Source: Streptomyces sannanensis (GTDB lineage Bacteria > Actinomycetota > Actinomycetes > Streptomycetales > Streptomycetaceae). Taken from it: a stretch of 64,000 nucleotides of DNA. This document shows, piece after piece, positions 33,066 through 42,517 of the stretch (within the stretch, counting starts at the first letter, position 1; the number at the start of each line of letters is the position of its first letter). The notes beneath the pieces were generated by a model. The model was not told where the DNA came from and made no database searches. It saw only the letters and a list, made by a program, of their open reading frames with translations. A program made the position numbers and the translations under genes. The DNA is taken from NCBI RefSeq assembly GCF_039536205.1, contig NZ_BAAAYL010000001.1:124001-188000 (forward strand), given 5' to 3'.

Positions 33066-34031
33066 GCGATGAACGCCCCCAGCTGGGCGAACGACCAGCT
33101 GTGGAGGGTGGCCCGTTGGGGCTTGCGAAGCCGTACCCGCTCGCGGATGCCCGTCAGGTCCTCCAGGGCGATCCCGCGACCGGTGCTCCCCCAAGCTCTC
33201 AACTTCGTTCGAGCAGGGGGGTACCCCCATCGCCTCGGCCACCACATGTTTCGCGATCTTGTGGTTGATGTCCTTCGCCCGCCGCGCCTCCTTGCGCCCG
33301 CGCTTGTTCAGCCGCCGTTTCGCGGACGGGGTGTTCTTCTTCTGCAGCTTGGCCCGCAGCTTCCGCTCCCGGACCCGGCTGCGGTTGAGCTCGCGCCCGG
33401 CCATGATCTCGCCGTCACTGGTGGTGGCGATGTTCACGATGCCCAGGTCGATGCCGAGGAAGTCCACCGGATCGCTGTCCGGCGGCGGTTCGGGGACCTC
33501 GCAGGTGGCGTTGAGGAACCACATGCCGTCCCGGCAGACAAGATCGGACTCACCCCTGCGGTACAGGGCCAACGTGGCCAGCTGCTCCGGGCCGGCGGTG
33601 AACGCCACGTCCTTCACTCGCCCGGCCACGGTCCAGATCGAGACCCGCCGCCCGGCGATCTGCCAGGACAGCATCCGGTCGTCGTACGGCTGCGCACCCT
33701 CCGGCCGGAAAACGATCGGCTCGCCGGTGGCCTTCCGGTAACGCTTCGATCCGGGCCTGCCCAGGTTCCCGGCCTTCAGGTTCGCTCTCAGCACCGCGTA
33801 TGCGTCGCACGTCTTCTTGATCACGTGCTGCGCGGCCTGCGCACCCAGGCCCCACCGCGCCTTGATCTCGCCGTAGGTGTGCTCGCGCAGCGCGAAGTTA
33901 CGCTTCACGTCTTTGTCGAACGCCACCCGGCTGGCCCAGGTCGCCGCCTCGTTGCAGGCGCGCAGGGTCGCCTCAAGGGCCGTCGCCTGCACCGGCGTTG
34001 GCAGCAGCTTCACCTGCACCACCAGCTTCAC
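33066..34031 (-). pseudogene. Broken TnpB (IS200/IS605-IS607 type RNA-guided nuclease)
   Basis: From ATG 34031 the frame reads MKLVVQVKLLPTPVQATAL, later FLGIDLGIVNIATTSDGE (RuvC-I Asp) and RKLRAKLQKKNTPSAKRRL, up to DINHKIAKHVVAEA. Here a palindromic repeat of about 45 bp (33183-33229) interrupts the gene and shifts the frame. TnpB similarity resumes in another frame: GRGIALEDLTGIRERVR (the RuvC-II Glu) and LHSWSFAQLGAFIA, then stops abruptly near 33066. The zinc-finger and last catalytic Asp are missing, so the nuclease must be inactive. No TnpA partner is present. A guide-RNA region, if any, was lost with the 3' end. Confidence 0.85.
33183..33229. repeat. Streptomyces-type short palindromic repeat inserted in tnpB
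   Basis: About 47 bp of the form GCTCCCCCAAGCTCTC, loop AACTTCGTT, then CGAGCAGGGGGG and TACCCCC. This resembles a small palindromic repeat dispersed through Streptomyces genomes. It separates two adjacent codons of the ancestral tnpB and breaks its frame. Confidence 0.65.
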
Positions 34032-34407
34032 CCGGCCAGGCTAACGCCCAGCATCGACCTATGTCATCGAAATAGGAAACACCGGTCCATCAGGGGACGA
34101 AGCATCGCATACACCCGGCATGCACACTCGGCCCTCACCCCGAAGTGCCCACGCGGCGTCTTCACGGACGAGATCCTCACGCGCTGCGACGAGACCATGC
34201 GGGACGCCTGCACCGACTTCGGGACAGACACCCGGCCGCTCCGCGGCCGAAACCCGGCAGCGACACTGCGGCGCTCCGCGCCGCAGTCGCAAGGATGCGA
34301 TTCCTCCCGGGCGTGAACGCCGGGGTTCCTCGCAAAATCACGCTGAAGGTCGACATGGCAAAGCCGCCCCTCCCCGGGGATCGCGCCCGCCCATCCCGGT
34401 CAGAGGT
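34032..34407. other. Intergenic, no gene seen
   Basis: Lies upstream of the broken tnpB and downstream of the acyltransferase relic. No gene or clear RNA structure was recognised. Confidence 0.5.
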
Positions 34408-35096
34408 TCAGGCCGGCCGCCACGCCCTGCCGTCGAGCACACGATTGATCCGGCCCTGCCCGTCCGCCCCCGTCAGCCCCTTGGCCTCCAGGATCCGGCG
34501 GAGCCAGGTCAGGGCCGCCTCGACGTCGGCCGCCCCGAGTTCGGGAGTCGAGCGCGACCAGCTCGCGCTGGGCCCGCGCGATGAGCTCCAGTCGGTCGGG
34601 GTCCTGCCGGCGGGAGGGGGAGCTCGCGGCGACCCGCAGGCAACCGCGGACCACGTCCGCGTGGTCGGCCGGTCCGACCGACAGTGCCTCCCGCAACTCC
34701 GTCACCTCGGGGTACTGGGCGACAGACAACCCGGTCACGTTCTTGGTCGTCTTCTCCAGCAGGAAGCGCAGCACGTGGCCGGGCCCACCTTCAGGGCCCC
34801 GCCCACCCCCTCGGCGACCAGCCGACGCTGGACGTCGAGCCAGCGCACCGGGGCAACGAGCTGTTCGGCCAGCAGGTCCCGGGACCCGTCGCCGCCGGGG
34901 TGCGGCTCGGCGGTCACGGTCGAGAGCACGGGCACCGAGGGTGCGACGATGTCGAAAGGTTTCAGCAACGCCGTCATCTCATCGGCGGCGGCCCGCATCA
35001 ACTCGCTGTGGTACGGACCCTCCATGCCCAGCGGGTAGACCACCGCGCCCCGCGCCTCCAACTCCTTCGCCGTCGTGAGCAGGTCGCCCCGCGCGT
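34408..35096 (-). pseudogene. Relic of a malonyl-CoA acyltransferase (FabD/PKS AT type)
   Basis: Three frames in order spell the C-terminal half of an acyltransferase: YPLGMEGPYHSELMRAAADE (the GxxHS active-site His region) and VPVLSTVTAEPHPGGDGSRD, LAEQLVAPVRWLD; then HVLRFLLEKTTKNVTGL; then EAALTWLRRILEAKGLTGAD with a stop at 34408. Two frameshifts separate these parts, and the N-terminal half with the GHSxG serine is missing. The extra helical tail after the AT fold is like that of some stand-alone malonyltransferases. It is a decayed gene, perhaps from a lost polyketide locus. Confidence 0.7.
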
Positions 35097-35140
35097 GAAG
35101 ATCTTTACGTACGCGTCGCCTTCGCTCTACCGTAGCGGCC

Positions 35141-36070
35141 ATGCTCCCTGCCGTGGACACAGATGAACAGTGGGACAAAGTCATCCCCGACGACGAGGCT
35201 CTGCGACCCGGGGTGGAAGATCTCTGCGCCCGCCTCGGCTTCGCCGATGTCCACCCCATTCGATACCCCGATGGCTCGGAGCCGGTCTACGCGATCGGTG
35301 ACCGGCACGTCCTCAAACTCTTCCCCCGGATGTGGCTCCAGGACGCTCTCACGGAAAACAGGGTCCTGGGGTATATCCAAGGGCGCCTGCCGATCCCCGT
35401 GCCGGAATTGCTGGAATTCGGCGAGTACGAAAACGGGTGGCACTACGTCCTGATGTCGCAGCTTCCGGGTGAGGGCCTCGCCACGGCCTGGCCAAGGATT
35501 CCGAAAGCCGACCGGGACCGCATCGTCACCGAGGTCGGGGAGGCCCTGGCCGTCCTGCACTCACTCGACCCCGAGCCCCTCACCGATGTCCTGGGGCCCG
35601 AGAACTGGGGCGCCGCCCTGGCGGACCGCCGCGCCCGAGCCGTCGAGCGGCAGCGCGAACGCGGCCTGCCGGAGCACTGGTTGGAGCAGATCCCGGACTT
35701 TCTGGATGCCGTCCCGCTCGCCGCGGACCCGCCCCGCTCCCTGCTGCACACCGAGGTCATGCGGCAGCACCTGATCGTCGATCCCGACGGCTGGCGGCTG
35801 ACCGGGCTCATCGACTTCGAACCGGCCATGATCGGGGATCGCGCCTACGACTTCGTCGGCATCGGCCTGTACGTCTCCTGCGGCGATCCGCGCCTGCTGG
35901 GAAGAATCATGAAGGCCTACGGGCACGAGTTCGACCCGCGTGAACTCCTCGCCCACACGCTGCTGCACGTCTACAGCAACCTGCCGAGGTATTTCAAGGA
36001 CCTTCCCGAACCGCCCGAGCCCACCCTCGACTCGCTCGCCGAGACGTGGTTCGGCATCACCCGGGCGTGA
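35141..36070 (+). CDS. APH-fold phosphotransferase, hygromycin-kinase-like
   Basis: 309 residues from ATG 35141. The N-lobe has EPVYAIGDRHVLKLFP with the ATP-binding Lys, and WHYVLMSQLPGEGL as hinge. In the catalytic loop HxDxxxxN reads HTEVMRQHLIV, so Glu replaces Asp and His replaces Asn. TGLIDFEPAMIGDRAYDFVG supplies the DFE metal-binding Asp. GIGLYVSCGD and LLAHTLLHVYSN resemble the hygromycin B phosphotransferase branch. Family members with HTE exist to my knowledge, so it may be active, but resistance cannot be inferred from sequence. The ribosome-binding site is weak. It is followed by the PPTase gene 71 bp downstream. Confidence 0.8.
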   Translation: MLPAVDTDEQWDKVIPDDEALRPGVEDLCARLGFADVHPIRYPDGSEPVYAIGDRHVLKLFPRMWLQDALTENRVLGYIQGRLPIPVPELLEFGEYENGWHYVLMSQLPGEGLATAWPRIPKADRDRIVTEVGEALAVLHSLDPEPLTDVLGPENWGAALADRRARAVERQRERGLPEHWLEQIPDFLDAVPLAADPPRSLLHTEVMRQHLIVDPDGWRLTGLIDFEPAMIGDRAYDFVGIGLYVSCGDPRLLGRIMKAYGHEFDPRELLAHTLLHVYSNLPRYFKDLPEPPEPTLDSLAETWFGITRA

Positions 36071-36141
36071 TCCACCTCCCTGCCCGGCCCCCGCGCCCCT
36101 GCGCCGGCGGCCGGGCCCGGGATCCCGGACGAGCACCGGAC

Positions 36142-37170
36142 GTGACCTTCGAAGGCGGTACGACCGTCTGGTACTGGGAGGCTCCCGACACTCCCCGGCC
36201 CGAGGACCGTCGGCTGCTCAGCGAGGAGGAACGGGCCCGGTCGGCCGGCATGACGTCCCGTCGCGCCGCCGAGTTCGTCACCAGCCGGGCGGCCGTCCGG
36301 TCCATCCTCGCGGAGCGGTTGGGCGTCCCGCCCGGCCACGTCGTCCTGGGCCGGCGGGCGTGCCCCGGCTGCGGGGGGACGGACCACGGACCGCCCACGA
36401 TCGTCCACCCCGACACACCGCTGAGGATCAGCGTGTCCCACACCGTCGGCCGCGGGGCCCTCGCTCTCGGCAACCGACCCGTCGGCGTGGATGTGGAGCA
36501 GCACCGCACGGTCGAGCTCCCGCAGCTCGCCTGGACGGTCCTCTCCCCCGGGGAATGCCGGTGGCTGGACGAACTCCCGGACGACCGCGCCCGCCTCCTC
36601 GGCTTCTTCCGGTGCTGGACGCGCAAGGAGGCCGCCCTGAAGGCAATCGGCGTCGGCATCGTCGGCGACCTGCGGGCCTGGCACAGTCACCCGGACCGGG
36701 GCGACGACATCGTGATGGACTCCGCCGCGGCCGGCAGCACCACGGGCGCGTGGCGGGTACGGGACCTGAACGTGGGCCCGCACTGGTCCGCCGCCGTCAG
36801 CGGGCCCGCCGACGCCTCCGGCCCGCTCCACATCCGCCTCTGGGCCCGGCGGCCTCTCCTCACCCACGCACCCTCGAGAACAGGCCAACGGATGACCACG
36901 ATCCACGACGGGAACGGAATCACCGGCGACAGGGACGTCCTCGGCTCCGTTCTCCTCTTCTGGCAGGAACTCCTCGGCGTACCGGAGATCCACCCCGACG
37001 ACGACTTCTTCGACCTGGGCGGCACCTCACTCCGCGCCGTGCGATTCGTCCTGCGGGCCCGCCGGGAGTTCGGCATCGACCTGGCCGCCACATCCCTGGC
37101 CAACGCCGGCACAGCCCGCCAGTGCGCGGAAGTAATAAAATCCCTCCTCCCCCACTCCCCCACCCCCTGA
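36142..37170 (+). CDS. 4'-phosphopantetheinyl transferase fused to a carrier protein domain
   Basis: 342 residues if started at GTG 36142 (in-frame upstream starts exist). Residues 1-250 are an Sfp/EntD-like PPTase: RAAVRSILAERLGVPP, RISVSHTVGRGALALG, the metal-binding VGVDVEQH and FRCWTRKEAALKAIGVG. It contains CPGCGG in the first lobe, as is usual for this class. The last 75 residues form a carrier domain: LFWQELLGVPEIHPDDDFF, then DLGGTSLRAVRFVLRARREF with the Ser that takes phosphopantetheine. PPTases activate carrier proteins of polyketide and peptide synthetases by transfer from CoA; fusion to its own carrier is unusual. No synthetase genes are nearby, though an acyltransferase relic is at 34408. 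Confidence 0.9.
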   Translation: MTFEGGTTVWYWEAPDTPRPEDRRLLSEEERARSAGMTSRRAAEFVTSRAAVRSILAERLGVPPGHVVLGRRACPGCGGTDHGPPTIVHPDTPLRISVSHTVGRGALALGNRPVGVDVEQHRTVELPQLAWTVLSPGECRWLDELPDDRARLLGFFRCWTRKEAALKAIGVGIVGDLRAWHSHPDRGDDIVMDSAAAGSTTGAWRVRDLNVGPHWSAAVSGPADASGPLHIRLWARRPLLTHAPSRTGQRMTTIHDGNGITGDRDVLGSVLLFWQELLGVPEIHPDDDFFDLGGTSLRAVRFVLRARREFGIDLAATSLANAGTARQCAEVIKSLLPHSPTP

Positions 37171-37953
37171 CTCGCTTGAGCTGCCGGACTGCTCGACCTG
37201 CTCGGGTTGTTCGGTCGACTCCACGCCGATCCGGTGGCTCATCGACTGGGTGTCGAGGTCGCCGTTGGCGTGGACGGCGCGGAGTTTGAGGACGGCTTCG
37301 GCGCCGGTAAGGCCCCAGGTAGCGGACGCAGGCGTCGACGCTCTCACATTTCGTGCCGGTGAGCCGGACGGCCGCGGCCCTGGTGGTCATGTCCCCCGGG
37401 CCGCATCGGGCAGGTGGGTGGAGTCGGGATCGAGGGCCAGGCCGGCGACACCCGCCATCAGGGGCGCTTCCGTTCGGCGTGTTGCTCGCCTTCTTCGCCT
37501 GCGCAGCCAAGGTCACCGCCTTGCTCGGGGGTGCGGCGGGGAGGGCGGCCGGAGCGCCCGGATGACTGGCTATGAAGCCGTCACCTCCGTTACGCATCAA
37601 CGGCGTTGACATGAGCTCCGCATCGCCCTGCTCACGGCTCGGCGGCCAGCCGGACCGGCCCGCCGTGTTCGCGCGTGAGCGGCTCGTCCTGCAGGTTCAG
37701 GGCATCGGGGAGCCGGTCATTTTCCCGTTCGAACGCGTCCTGTGGTTGAATTGGCAGCGACGTCTGATCGTTTGTTGAGGAGCCCAGACATGGTGGTGGA
37801 CGACGACATCTCCGGGTGATACCCGGACCCGACAGGCCACCGGCCGGTGCGCGGAAGCGCCGCCGCCGTGGTCTCGCTGTCGTTCCCTCTTCCCACCTGT
37901 CTGCCGCCGGGGCAGAAGTGTCATCCCTGCCCCCTCTCCATGAGGTCACCTCC
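37171..37953. other. Intergenic region with a transposase scrap at 37265-37347 (minus)
   Basis: On the minus strand 37347-37265 reads ATWGLTGAEAVLKLRAVHAN, like the C-terminus of an ISKra4-family transposase, then loses similarity. No intact gene was found in the remaining 600 nt. The region contains the promoter of the ABC-F gene at 37954. Confidence 0.4.
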
Positions 37954-39588
37954 ATGTCCGGCGTTTCCGTCGTTTGCTCGAACCTGTCCTTCACCTGGCC
38001 CGACGACACTCCCGTCTTCCAGGACCTGTCCTTCACCGTCAGCTCCGGCCGCACCGGCCTCGTCGCACCCAACGGCACCGGCAAGAGCACGTTGCTCGAG
38101 CTCATCGCCGGGGCACTGCTGCCCGATAGCGGGGCGGTCTCCGTGACGGGCACTCTCGGCTACCTCCGGCAGAGCCTCCCCCTGACCGGTGATCTCACCG
38201 TCGCCGAGGTGCTGGGCGTCGCCCCGATCATCCAGGCCATCGACGCCGTGGAGTCCGGGGACGTCGACGAGAAGCACTTCACCACCATCGGCGACGACTG
38301 GGACATCGAGGAACGCACCCGCGCCCAGTTGGACCGCCTCGGATTGACCGACCTCACCCTGGACCGCAGTCTGAGCACCCTCAGCGGCGGCCAGGTCATC
38401 TCCCTCGGTCTCGCCGCCCAGTTGCTGAAGCGACCCGACGTGCTGCTGCTCGACGAGCCCACCAACAACCTCGACCTCGACGCCCGGCACAAGCTCTACG
38501 ACGTGCTGGAGGACTTCAACGGCTGCCTGATCCTGGTGAGCCACGACCGCGCCCTGCTCGACCGCATGGAACGCATCGCCGAACTCGACCGCAGCGAACT
38601 CCGCTTCTACGGCGGCAACTTCACCGAGTACGAGGAGGCCGTGCGAGCCGAGCAGGAGGTCGCCGAGAAGAACGTCCGCAACGCCGAGCAGGAGCTGAAG
38701 CGGGAGAAGCGGGAGATGCAGATGGCTCGCGAACGTGCCGAACGCCGGCAGAGCAACGCCGCCCGCAACCTGAAGAACGCCGGTCTGCCCCGCATCTTCG
38801 CCGGCAACATGAAGCGGGGCGCACAGGAGTCCGCGGGACGGGCCGGCCAGATGCACGCCGGCCGGGTCAGCGAGGCGAAGGCCCGGCTGGACGAGGCCGG
38901 GCGTGCACTGCGCGAGGAGCAGCGCATCATGCTGGACCTGCCGGACACCAACGTGCCCGCCGGACGCAACCTGTTCCTCGGCGAGCAGCTCCGCGTCCGG
39001 CTCGGCGACAAGGACGTGTTCGCCGGTCAGGGTGTCGACCTGGCTATCCGGGGCCCGGAACGCATCGCGCTGACCGGTCCCAACGGTGCAGGGAAGAGCA
39101 CCTTGCTGCGTCTGCTCAACGGCGACCTGGCTCCGGAGGGCGGCGGGATCAAGCGGGCCGACGGGCGCATCGCCTATCTCTCGCAGCGCCTCGACCTGCT
39201 GGACCTGGACCGCACGGTCGCCGAGAACTTCGCCGAGTACGCCCCGAAGCGGCCGGAGGCCGAGCGGATGAACCTGCTCGCCCGTTTCCTCTTCCGGGGT
39301 GCCCGCGCCCACCTGCCCGTCGGGGTGCTCTCCGGCGGCGAGCGGCTGCGCGCCACCCTGGCCTGCGTACTGTGCGCGGAACCGGCCCCGCACCTGCTAC
39401 TCCTGGACGAGCCGACGAACAACCTCGACCTGGTCAGCGCGGGCCAGCTGGAGAGTGCCCTGAACTCCTACCAGGGCGCCTTCATGGTGGTCAGCCACGA
39501 CGAGCGGTTCCTCCGCGAGATCGGTGTGAACCGGTGGCTGCGGCTGGCCCACGGCGTGCTGAAGGAGACGGGGGCCCCTGAGGTGTGA
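37954..39588 (+). CDS. ABC-F family ATPase (ribosome-protection type)
   Basis: 544 residues from ATG 37954. Two ABC nucleotide-binding domains are joined by a charged helical linker. Domain 1 has Walker [10 protein letters not shown], signature [12 protein letters not shown] and Walker [14 protein letters not shown]; domain 2 has [22 protein letters not shown] and [13 protein letters not shown]. The linker ([37 protein letters not shown]) corresponds to the P-site tRNA-interaction motif. There are no transmembrane helices, so it is a cytosolic ABC-F, acting on ribosomes rather than in transport. A second ABC-F gene follows 80 bp downstream. Antibiotic specificity cannot be told. Confidence 0.93.
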   Translation: MSGVSVVCSNLSFTWPDDTPVFQDLSFTVSSGRTGLVAPNGTGKSTLLELIAGALLPDSGAVSVTGTLGYLRQSLPLTGDLTVAEVLGVAPIIQAIDAVESGDVDEKHFTTIGDDWDIEERTRAQLDRLGLTDLTLDRSLSTLSGGQVISLGLAAQLLKRPDVLLLDEPTNNLDLDARHKLYDVLEDFNGCLILVSHDRALLDRMERIAELDRSELRFYGGNFTEYEEAVRAEQEVAEKNVRNAEQELKREKREMQMARERAERRQSNAARNLKNAGLPRIFAGNMKRGAQESAGRAGQMHAGRVSEAKARLDEAGRALREEQRIMLDLPDTNVPAGRNLFLGEQLRVRLGDKDVFAGQGVDLAIRGPERIALTGPNGAGKSTLLRLLNGDLAPEGGGIKRADGRIAYLSQRLDLLDLDRTVAENFAEYAPKRPEAERMNLLARFLFRGARAHLPVGVLSGGERLRATLACVLCAEPAPHLLLLDEPTNNLDLVSAGQLESALNSYQGAFMVVSHDERFLREIGVNRWLRLAHGVLKETGAPEV

Positions 39589-39668
39589 GCCGCCGCCGTG
39601 TCGACCTGGCCCGCGTCCGAGGCGTGCCGCCCGGCGGGCCGAGTACCGATCACGTTGGGAGTATTCCC

Positions 39669-41309
39669 ATGCCTCAGCCTGCCCTGCAGGCCCACGACCT
39701 CGTCCGCGTCCACGGCGCCCGGAGGGTGCTCGCCGGCGTCTCCCTGGCTGCCTCCCCCGGGCACTGTATCGGGCTGATCGGCGAGAACGGAGTCGGCAAG
39801 TCGACCCTGCTGCGGCTGCTGGCCGGGACGGACGAGCCCGATGGAGGAAGCGTCACCCGGCCTCCCGACCTGGGCTTCCTGCAGCAGGAGATGCCGTACG
39901 ACACCGACGCGACGATCGGCGACGTACTCGACGACGCCCTGCTCGAGGCCCGGGAGGACCTCACCGAGCTGGAACGCCTCGCCGAGCAGCTCGCTCGGAC
40001 CGCGCAGGACGCGCCCGAGTACGCGGCATTGCTCGAGTCGTACGGTGCCCGCCTCGAACTGGCCCAGGCTCGGGATGCCTGGGACGCCGACCGGCGCGCC
40101 GCGCTCGTGCTCGACGGCCTCGGCCTCGGCGCGTTCGATCACGACCGCACGCTCGGGTCACTGTCCGGCGGGCAGCGCGGCCGGCTGGCGTTGGCCGCGC
40201 TTCTGGTCCGACGGCCTTCCGCGCTGCTGCTCGACGAACCGACCAACCACCTCGACGACGGCGCCGCCGCCTTCGTCGAGGAGCAGGTGCGCGGCCTGCC
40301 CGGGGTCGTCGTGGTGGCCAGCCACGACCGGGCCTTTCTGGACGCCGTGTGCACGGATCTGATCGACCTGGACCCCGCCATCGACGGCCCTGTGCGCTAC
40401 GGCGGCAACTACAGCGCCTACCTGGCCGAGAAACGTGCCGAGCGACAGCGCTGGGAACGGCGCTGGGCCGAGGAGCAGGAGGAGCTGGCGGCGCTACGGG
40501 TATCGGCCGGGGTCACCGCGCACCGCGTGGCGCCCGACCGGGGGCCGCGCGACAACGAGAAGATGGGCTACGGCCACCGTGCCGGCCGGGTGCAGAACCA
40601 GATCGCCCGGCGGGTGCGCAGCGCCACCCGCAGGCTGGAGGAGCTGGAGCGCTCCCAGGTGTGGGAGCCGCCGAAGCCGCTGCGGTTCCAGAGCACGGCG
40701 CTGGCCGCACCCACGGCAGACGAAGACGTTCCCCTGGTCTCCCTGGAGGGCGTACGCGTGCCGGGCCGCCTCCCGTCGGTGAGCGCGGAGGTGTCGGCGA
40801 CCGACCGTCTGCTGGTCACCGGCGGGAACGGGGCCGGAAAGTCGACCCTGCTGGCCGTGCTCACCGGGCGACTCACGCCCGACGGCGAGGTGCGGCGCCG
40901 GCACGGGCTCACGGTGGGGCTGCTCGCCCAGGACACCGTCTTCGACCGGCCGGACCGGACCGTCCGGGACACCTATGAGCTGGCGCTGGGCGTGGAACGG
41001 GCCGAGGCGGTGCCACTGGCCTCGCTGGGCCTGATGCACGAGGCGGACCTGGACAAGCCGGTCGGGCAGCTCTCGGTCGGGCAGCGCCGACGGCTCGCGC
41101 TGGCGCTGCTGGTGGCGCGCCCGCCACAGCTGCTGCTGCTTGACGAGCCCACCAACCATCTGTCCCCACGCCTGTGCGACGAGCTGGAGGCGGCACTTGG
41201 CAGTGGCCCCGGCGCGATCGTGCTGGCCAGCCACGACCGCTGGCTGCGGCAACGCTGGCAGGGACGCGAGCTCCGGCTCGGCTCCGGAATCGATGTCGCA
41301 CAGCGGTAG
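39669..41309 (+). CDS. ABC-F ATPase, TlrC/OleB-like antibiotic resistance type
   Basis: 546 residues from ATG 39669, with GGGAG 8 nt upstream. Domain 1: [42 protein letters not shown]; domain 2: [41 protein letters not shown]. The interdomain arm (RAERQRWERRWAEEQEELAA, RAGRVQNQIARRVRSATRRL) is of the length seen in the ARE subfamily of actinobacterial producers (TlrC, SrmB, CarA). Such proteins displace macrolide-type drugs from ribosomes. Being next to another ABC-F and a regulator fragment, the pair may be a resistance island or the remains of one. The two genes are probably co-transcribed. Confidence 0.92.
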   Translation: MPQPALQAHDLVRVHGARRVLAGVSLAASPGHCIGLIGENGVGKSTLLRLLAGTDEPDGGSVTRPPDLGFLQQEMPYDTDATIGDVLDDALLEAREDLTELERLAEQLARTAQDAPEYAALLESYGARLELAQARDAWDADRRAALVLDGLGLGAFDHDRTLGSLSGGQRGRLALAALLVRRPSALLLDEPTNHLDDGAAAFVEEQVRGLPGVVVVASHDRAFLDAVCTDLIDLDPAIDGPVRYGGNYSAYLAEKRAERQRWERRWAEEQEELAALRVSAGVTAHRVAPDRGPRDNEKMGYGHRAGRVQNQIARRVRSATRRLEELERSQVWEPPKPLRFQSTALAAPTADEDVPLVSLEGVRVPGRLPSVSAEVSATDRLLVTGGNGAGKSTLLAVLTGRLTPDGEVRRRHGLTVGLLAQDTVFDRPDRTVRDTYELALGVERAEAVPLASLGLMHEADLDKPVGQLSVGQRRRLALALLVARPPQLLLLDEPTNHLSPRLCDELEAALGSGPGAIVLASHDRWLRQRWQGRELRLGSGIDVAQR

Positions 41310-41426
41310 ATCAGCGCGCCGCGAGCCCTGATTAACTACCCTGCTGGTTCAAGTTAGTTGTGTCAGTCACCCCGGGTCCTGATCACATGGACCCGAAGGA
41401 GTGCGGCACCGTCCAAGTGCTGACCG

Positions 41427-41545
41427 GCGGTAAGGGAGGGGGCGTGGAGTCAGCCACGACGATGGTCGGTCGGGAGAGCGAGCAAGCGCAGCTGTCTGCG
41501 TTCCTGAACGCTGCAGTGGGGCAGGCCCTCGTCCTTCGGGGACGA
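41427..41545 (+). pseudogene. N-terminal scrap of a LAL-type LuxR regulator
   Basis: Reads TTMVGRESEQAQLSAFLNAA followed by GQALVLRG, the typical start of the AAA domain of LAL regulators, and is cut just before the Walker A motif. Sequence after 41545 (RLLTVFAV) has no similarity. It is a 5' remnant, probably the border of an older rearrangement between the ABC-F genes and the 2-MIB operon. Confidence 0.65.
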
Positions 41546-41583
41546 CTTCTGACTGTCTTCGCGGTCGGCGTACCGCTCGGAGC

Positions 41584-41616
41584 TGGGCCGGGCCCGTCGG
41601 AGACGGACCCGGCCCA
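41584..41616 (-). terminator. Terminator of the 2-methylisoborneol operon
   Basis: A near-perfect stem GGGCCGGG-c-CCGTC/GACGG-a-CCCGGCCC with a 3-nt loop, 17 nt beyond the stop of the methyltransferase gene. No T-run on the minus strand. Confidence 0.7.
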
Positions 41617-41632
41617 TGCAGTCGGCGGGCGG

Positions 41633-42502
41633 TCAGACGCGGTCGGCTGCGATCAGGAGGTACTGGAAGGAGCCGTCCTTGTAGGAGTTGATGAACGCCT
41701 CCTCGATGCCTGTGACCAGGGAGGATGTGGCCCGCAGCTCCCAGTAGGGCAGGGTCTCGGGAGTGAGGTCGATGACGGCCTGTGGGACGAGGCGGTTGTC
41801 GGCCATCGCACGCAGGTACTCCCGGCGGGAGTGGATGTTGCACTCGAAGTGCGCGTTGATCTGGGAGACCCACTTCGAGGGCTGGCCGTAACGCGGGTTC
41901 CAGCAGCCCGTGATGGTCACGTAACGGCCGCCGGCGGCGAGGATGCGGGAGTGCTCGGCGAAGAGGTCGTGCAGGTCGACGTACATGCTCGACTCGTTGT
42001 TCCACGAGGCCGCGGCCTGCCCGGTCTCGAAGGGCGTGCCGAGCATGTTGCAGACGCGGGCGTGGACGTGGTCCTCGATGCCGAGTTCGCGGGCACGCCG
42101 GTTGGCGAAGTCGGCCTGCTTGGCCGACAGGGTGACACCCTCGACCTTGCATCCGAAACGCTGGTGGGCCATGACCATCGAGCCGCCGCGGCCGCAGCCG
42201 GCGTCCACGAGAGTGTCGTCGCGTCCGATGGTGCCGAGGTGGTCCAGGAGGACTTCGGTCTGCGCCGACTCCAGGCGGTGGAGCTCGGCGATCAGCTTCT
42301 TCTCGTACTCGCTGTCGCCGGCGTCCCCGAGGGCGGCGCGGTCGATGTCACCGATGCCGTAGTGGTGGTGGTAGAGGCCGTCCACGTCGCCGAGACGCAG
42401 GTTCACGGGCCTGGCCTCGTGGTCCCAGTAACGGGCGATGTCACCCTGGTAGGGCGTCACCGGGGCGGGGATGAACGGGGTGGTGTTGACGTTGCTGGTC
42501 AC
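41633..42502 (-). CDS. Geranyl diphosphate 2-C-methyltransferase
   Basis: 289 residues from ATG 42502. It transfers a methyl group from SAM to geranyl diphosphate to make 2-methyl-GPP, the first step of 2-methylisoborneol synthesis. The start PVTPYQGDIARYWDHEARPVN and DGLYHHHYGIGDID is characteristic of the enzyme, followed by SAM motif I LVDAGCGRGGSM and HARVCNMLGTPFE, SWNNESSMYVDLHDLF. The C-terminus (FQYLLIAADRV) matches expected length. It is the last gene of the operon, 15 bp after the 2-MIB synthase stop, and ends before a strong hairpin. It acts in the cytoplasm, feeding the synthase. Confidence 0.97.
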   Translation of the reverse strand: MTSNVNTTPFIPAPVTPYQGDIARYWDHEARPVNLRLGDVDGLYHHHYGIGDIDRAALGDAGDSEYEKKLIAELHRLESAQTEVLLDHLGTIGRDDTLVDAGCGRGGSMVMAHQRFGCKVEGVTLSAKQADFANRRARELGIEDHVHARVCNMLGTPFETGQAAASWNNESSMYVDLHDLFAEHSRILAAGGRYVTITGCWNPRYGQPSKWVSQINAHFECNIHSRREYLRAMADNRLVPQAVIDLTPETLPYWELRATSSLVTGIEEAFINSYKDGSFQYLLIAADRV

Positions 42503-42517
42503 GGATAGATCCCATCC

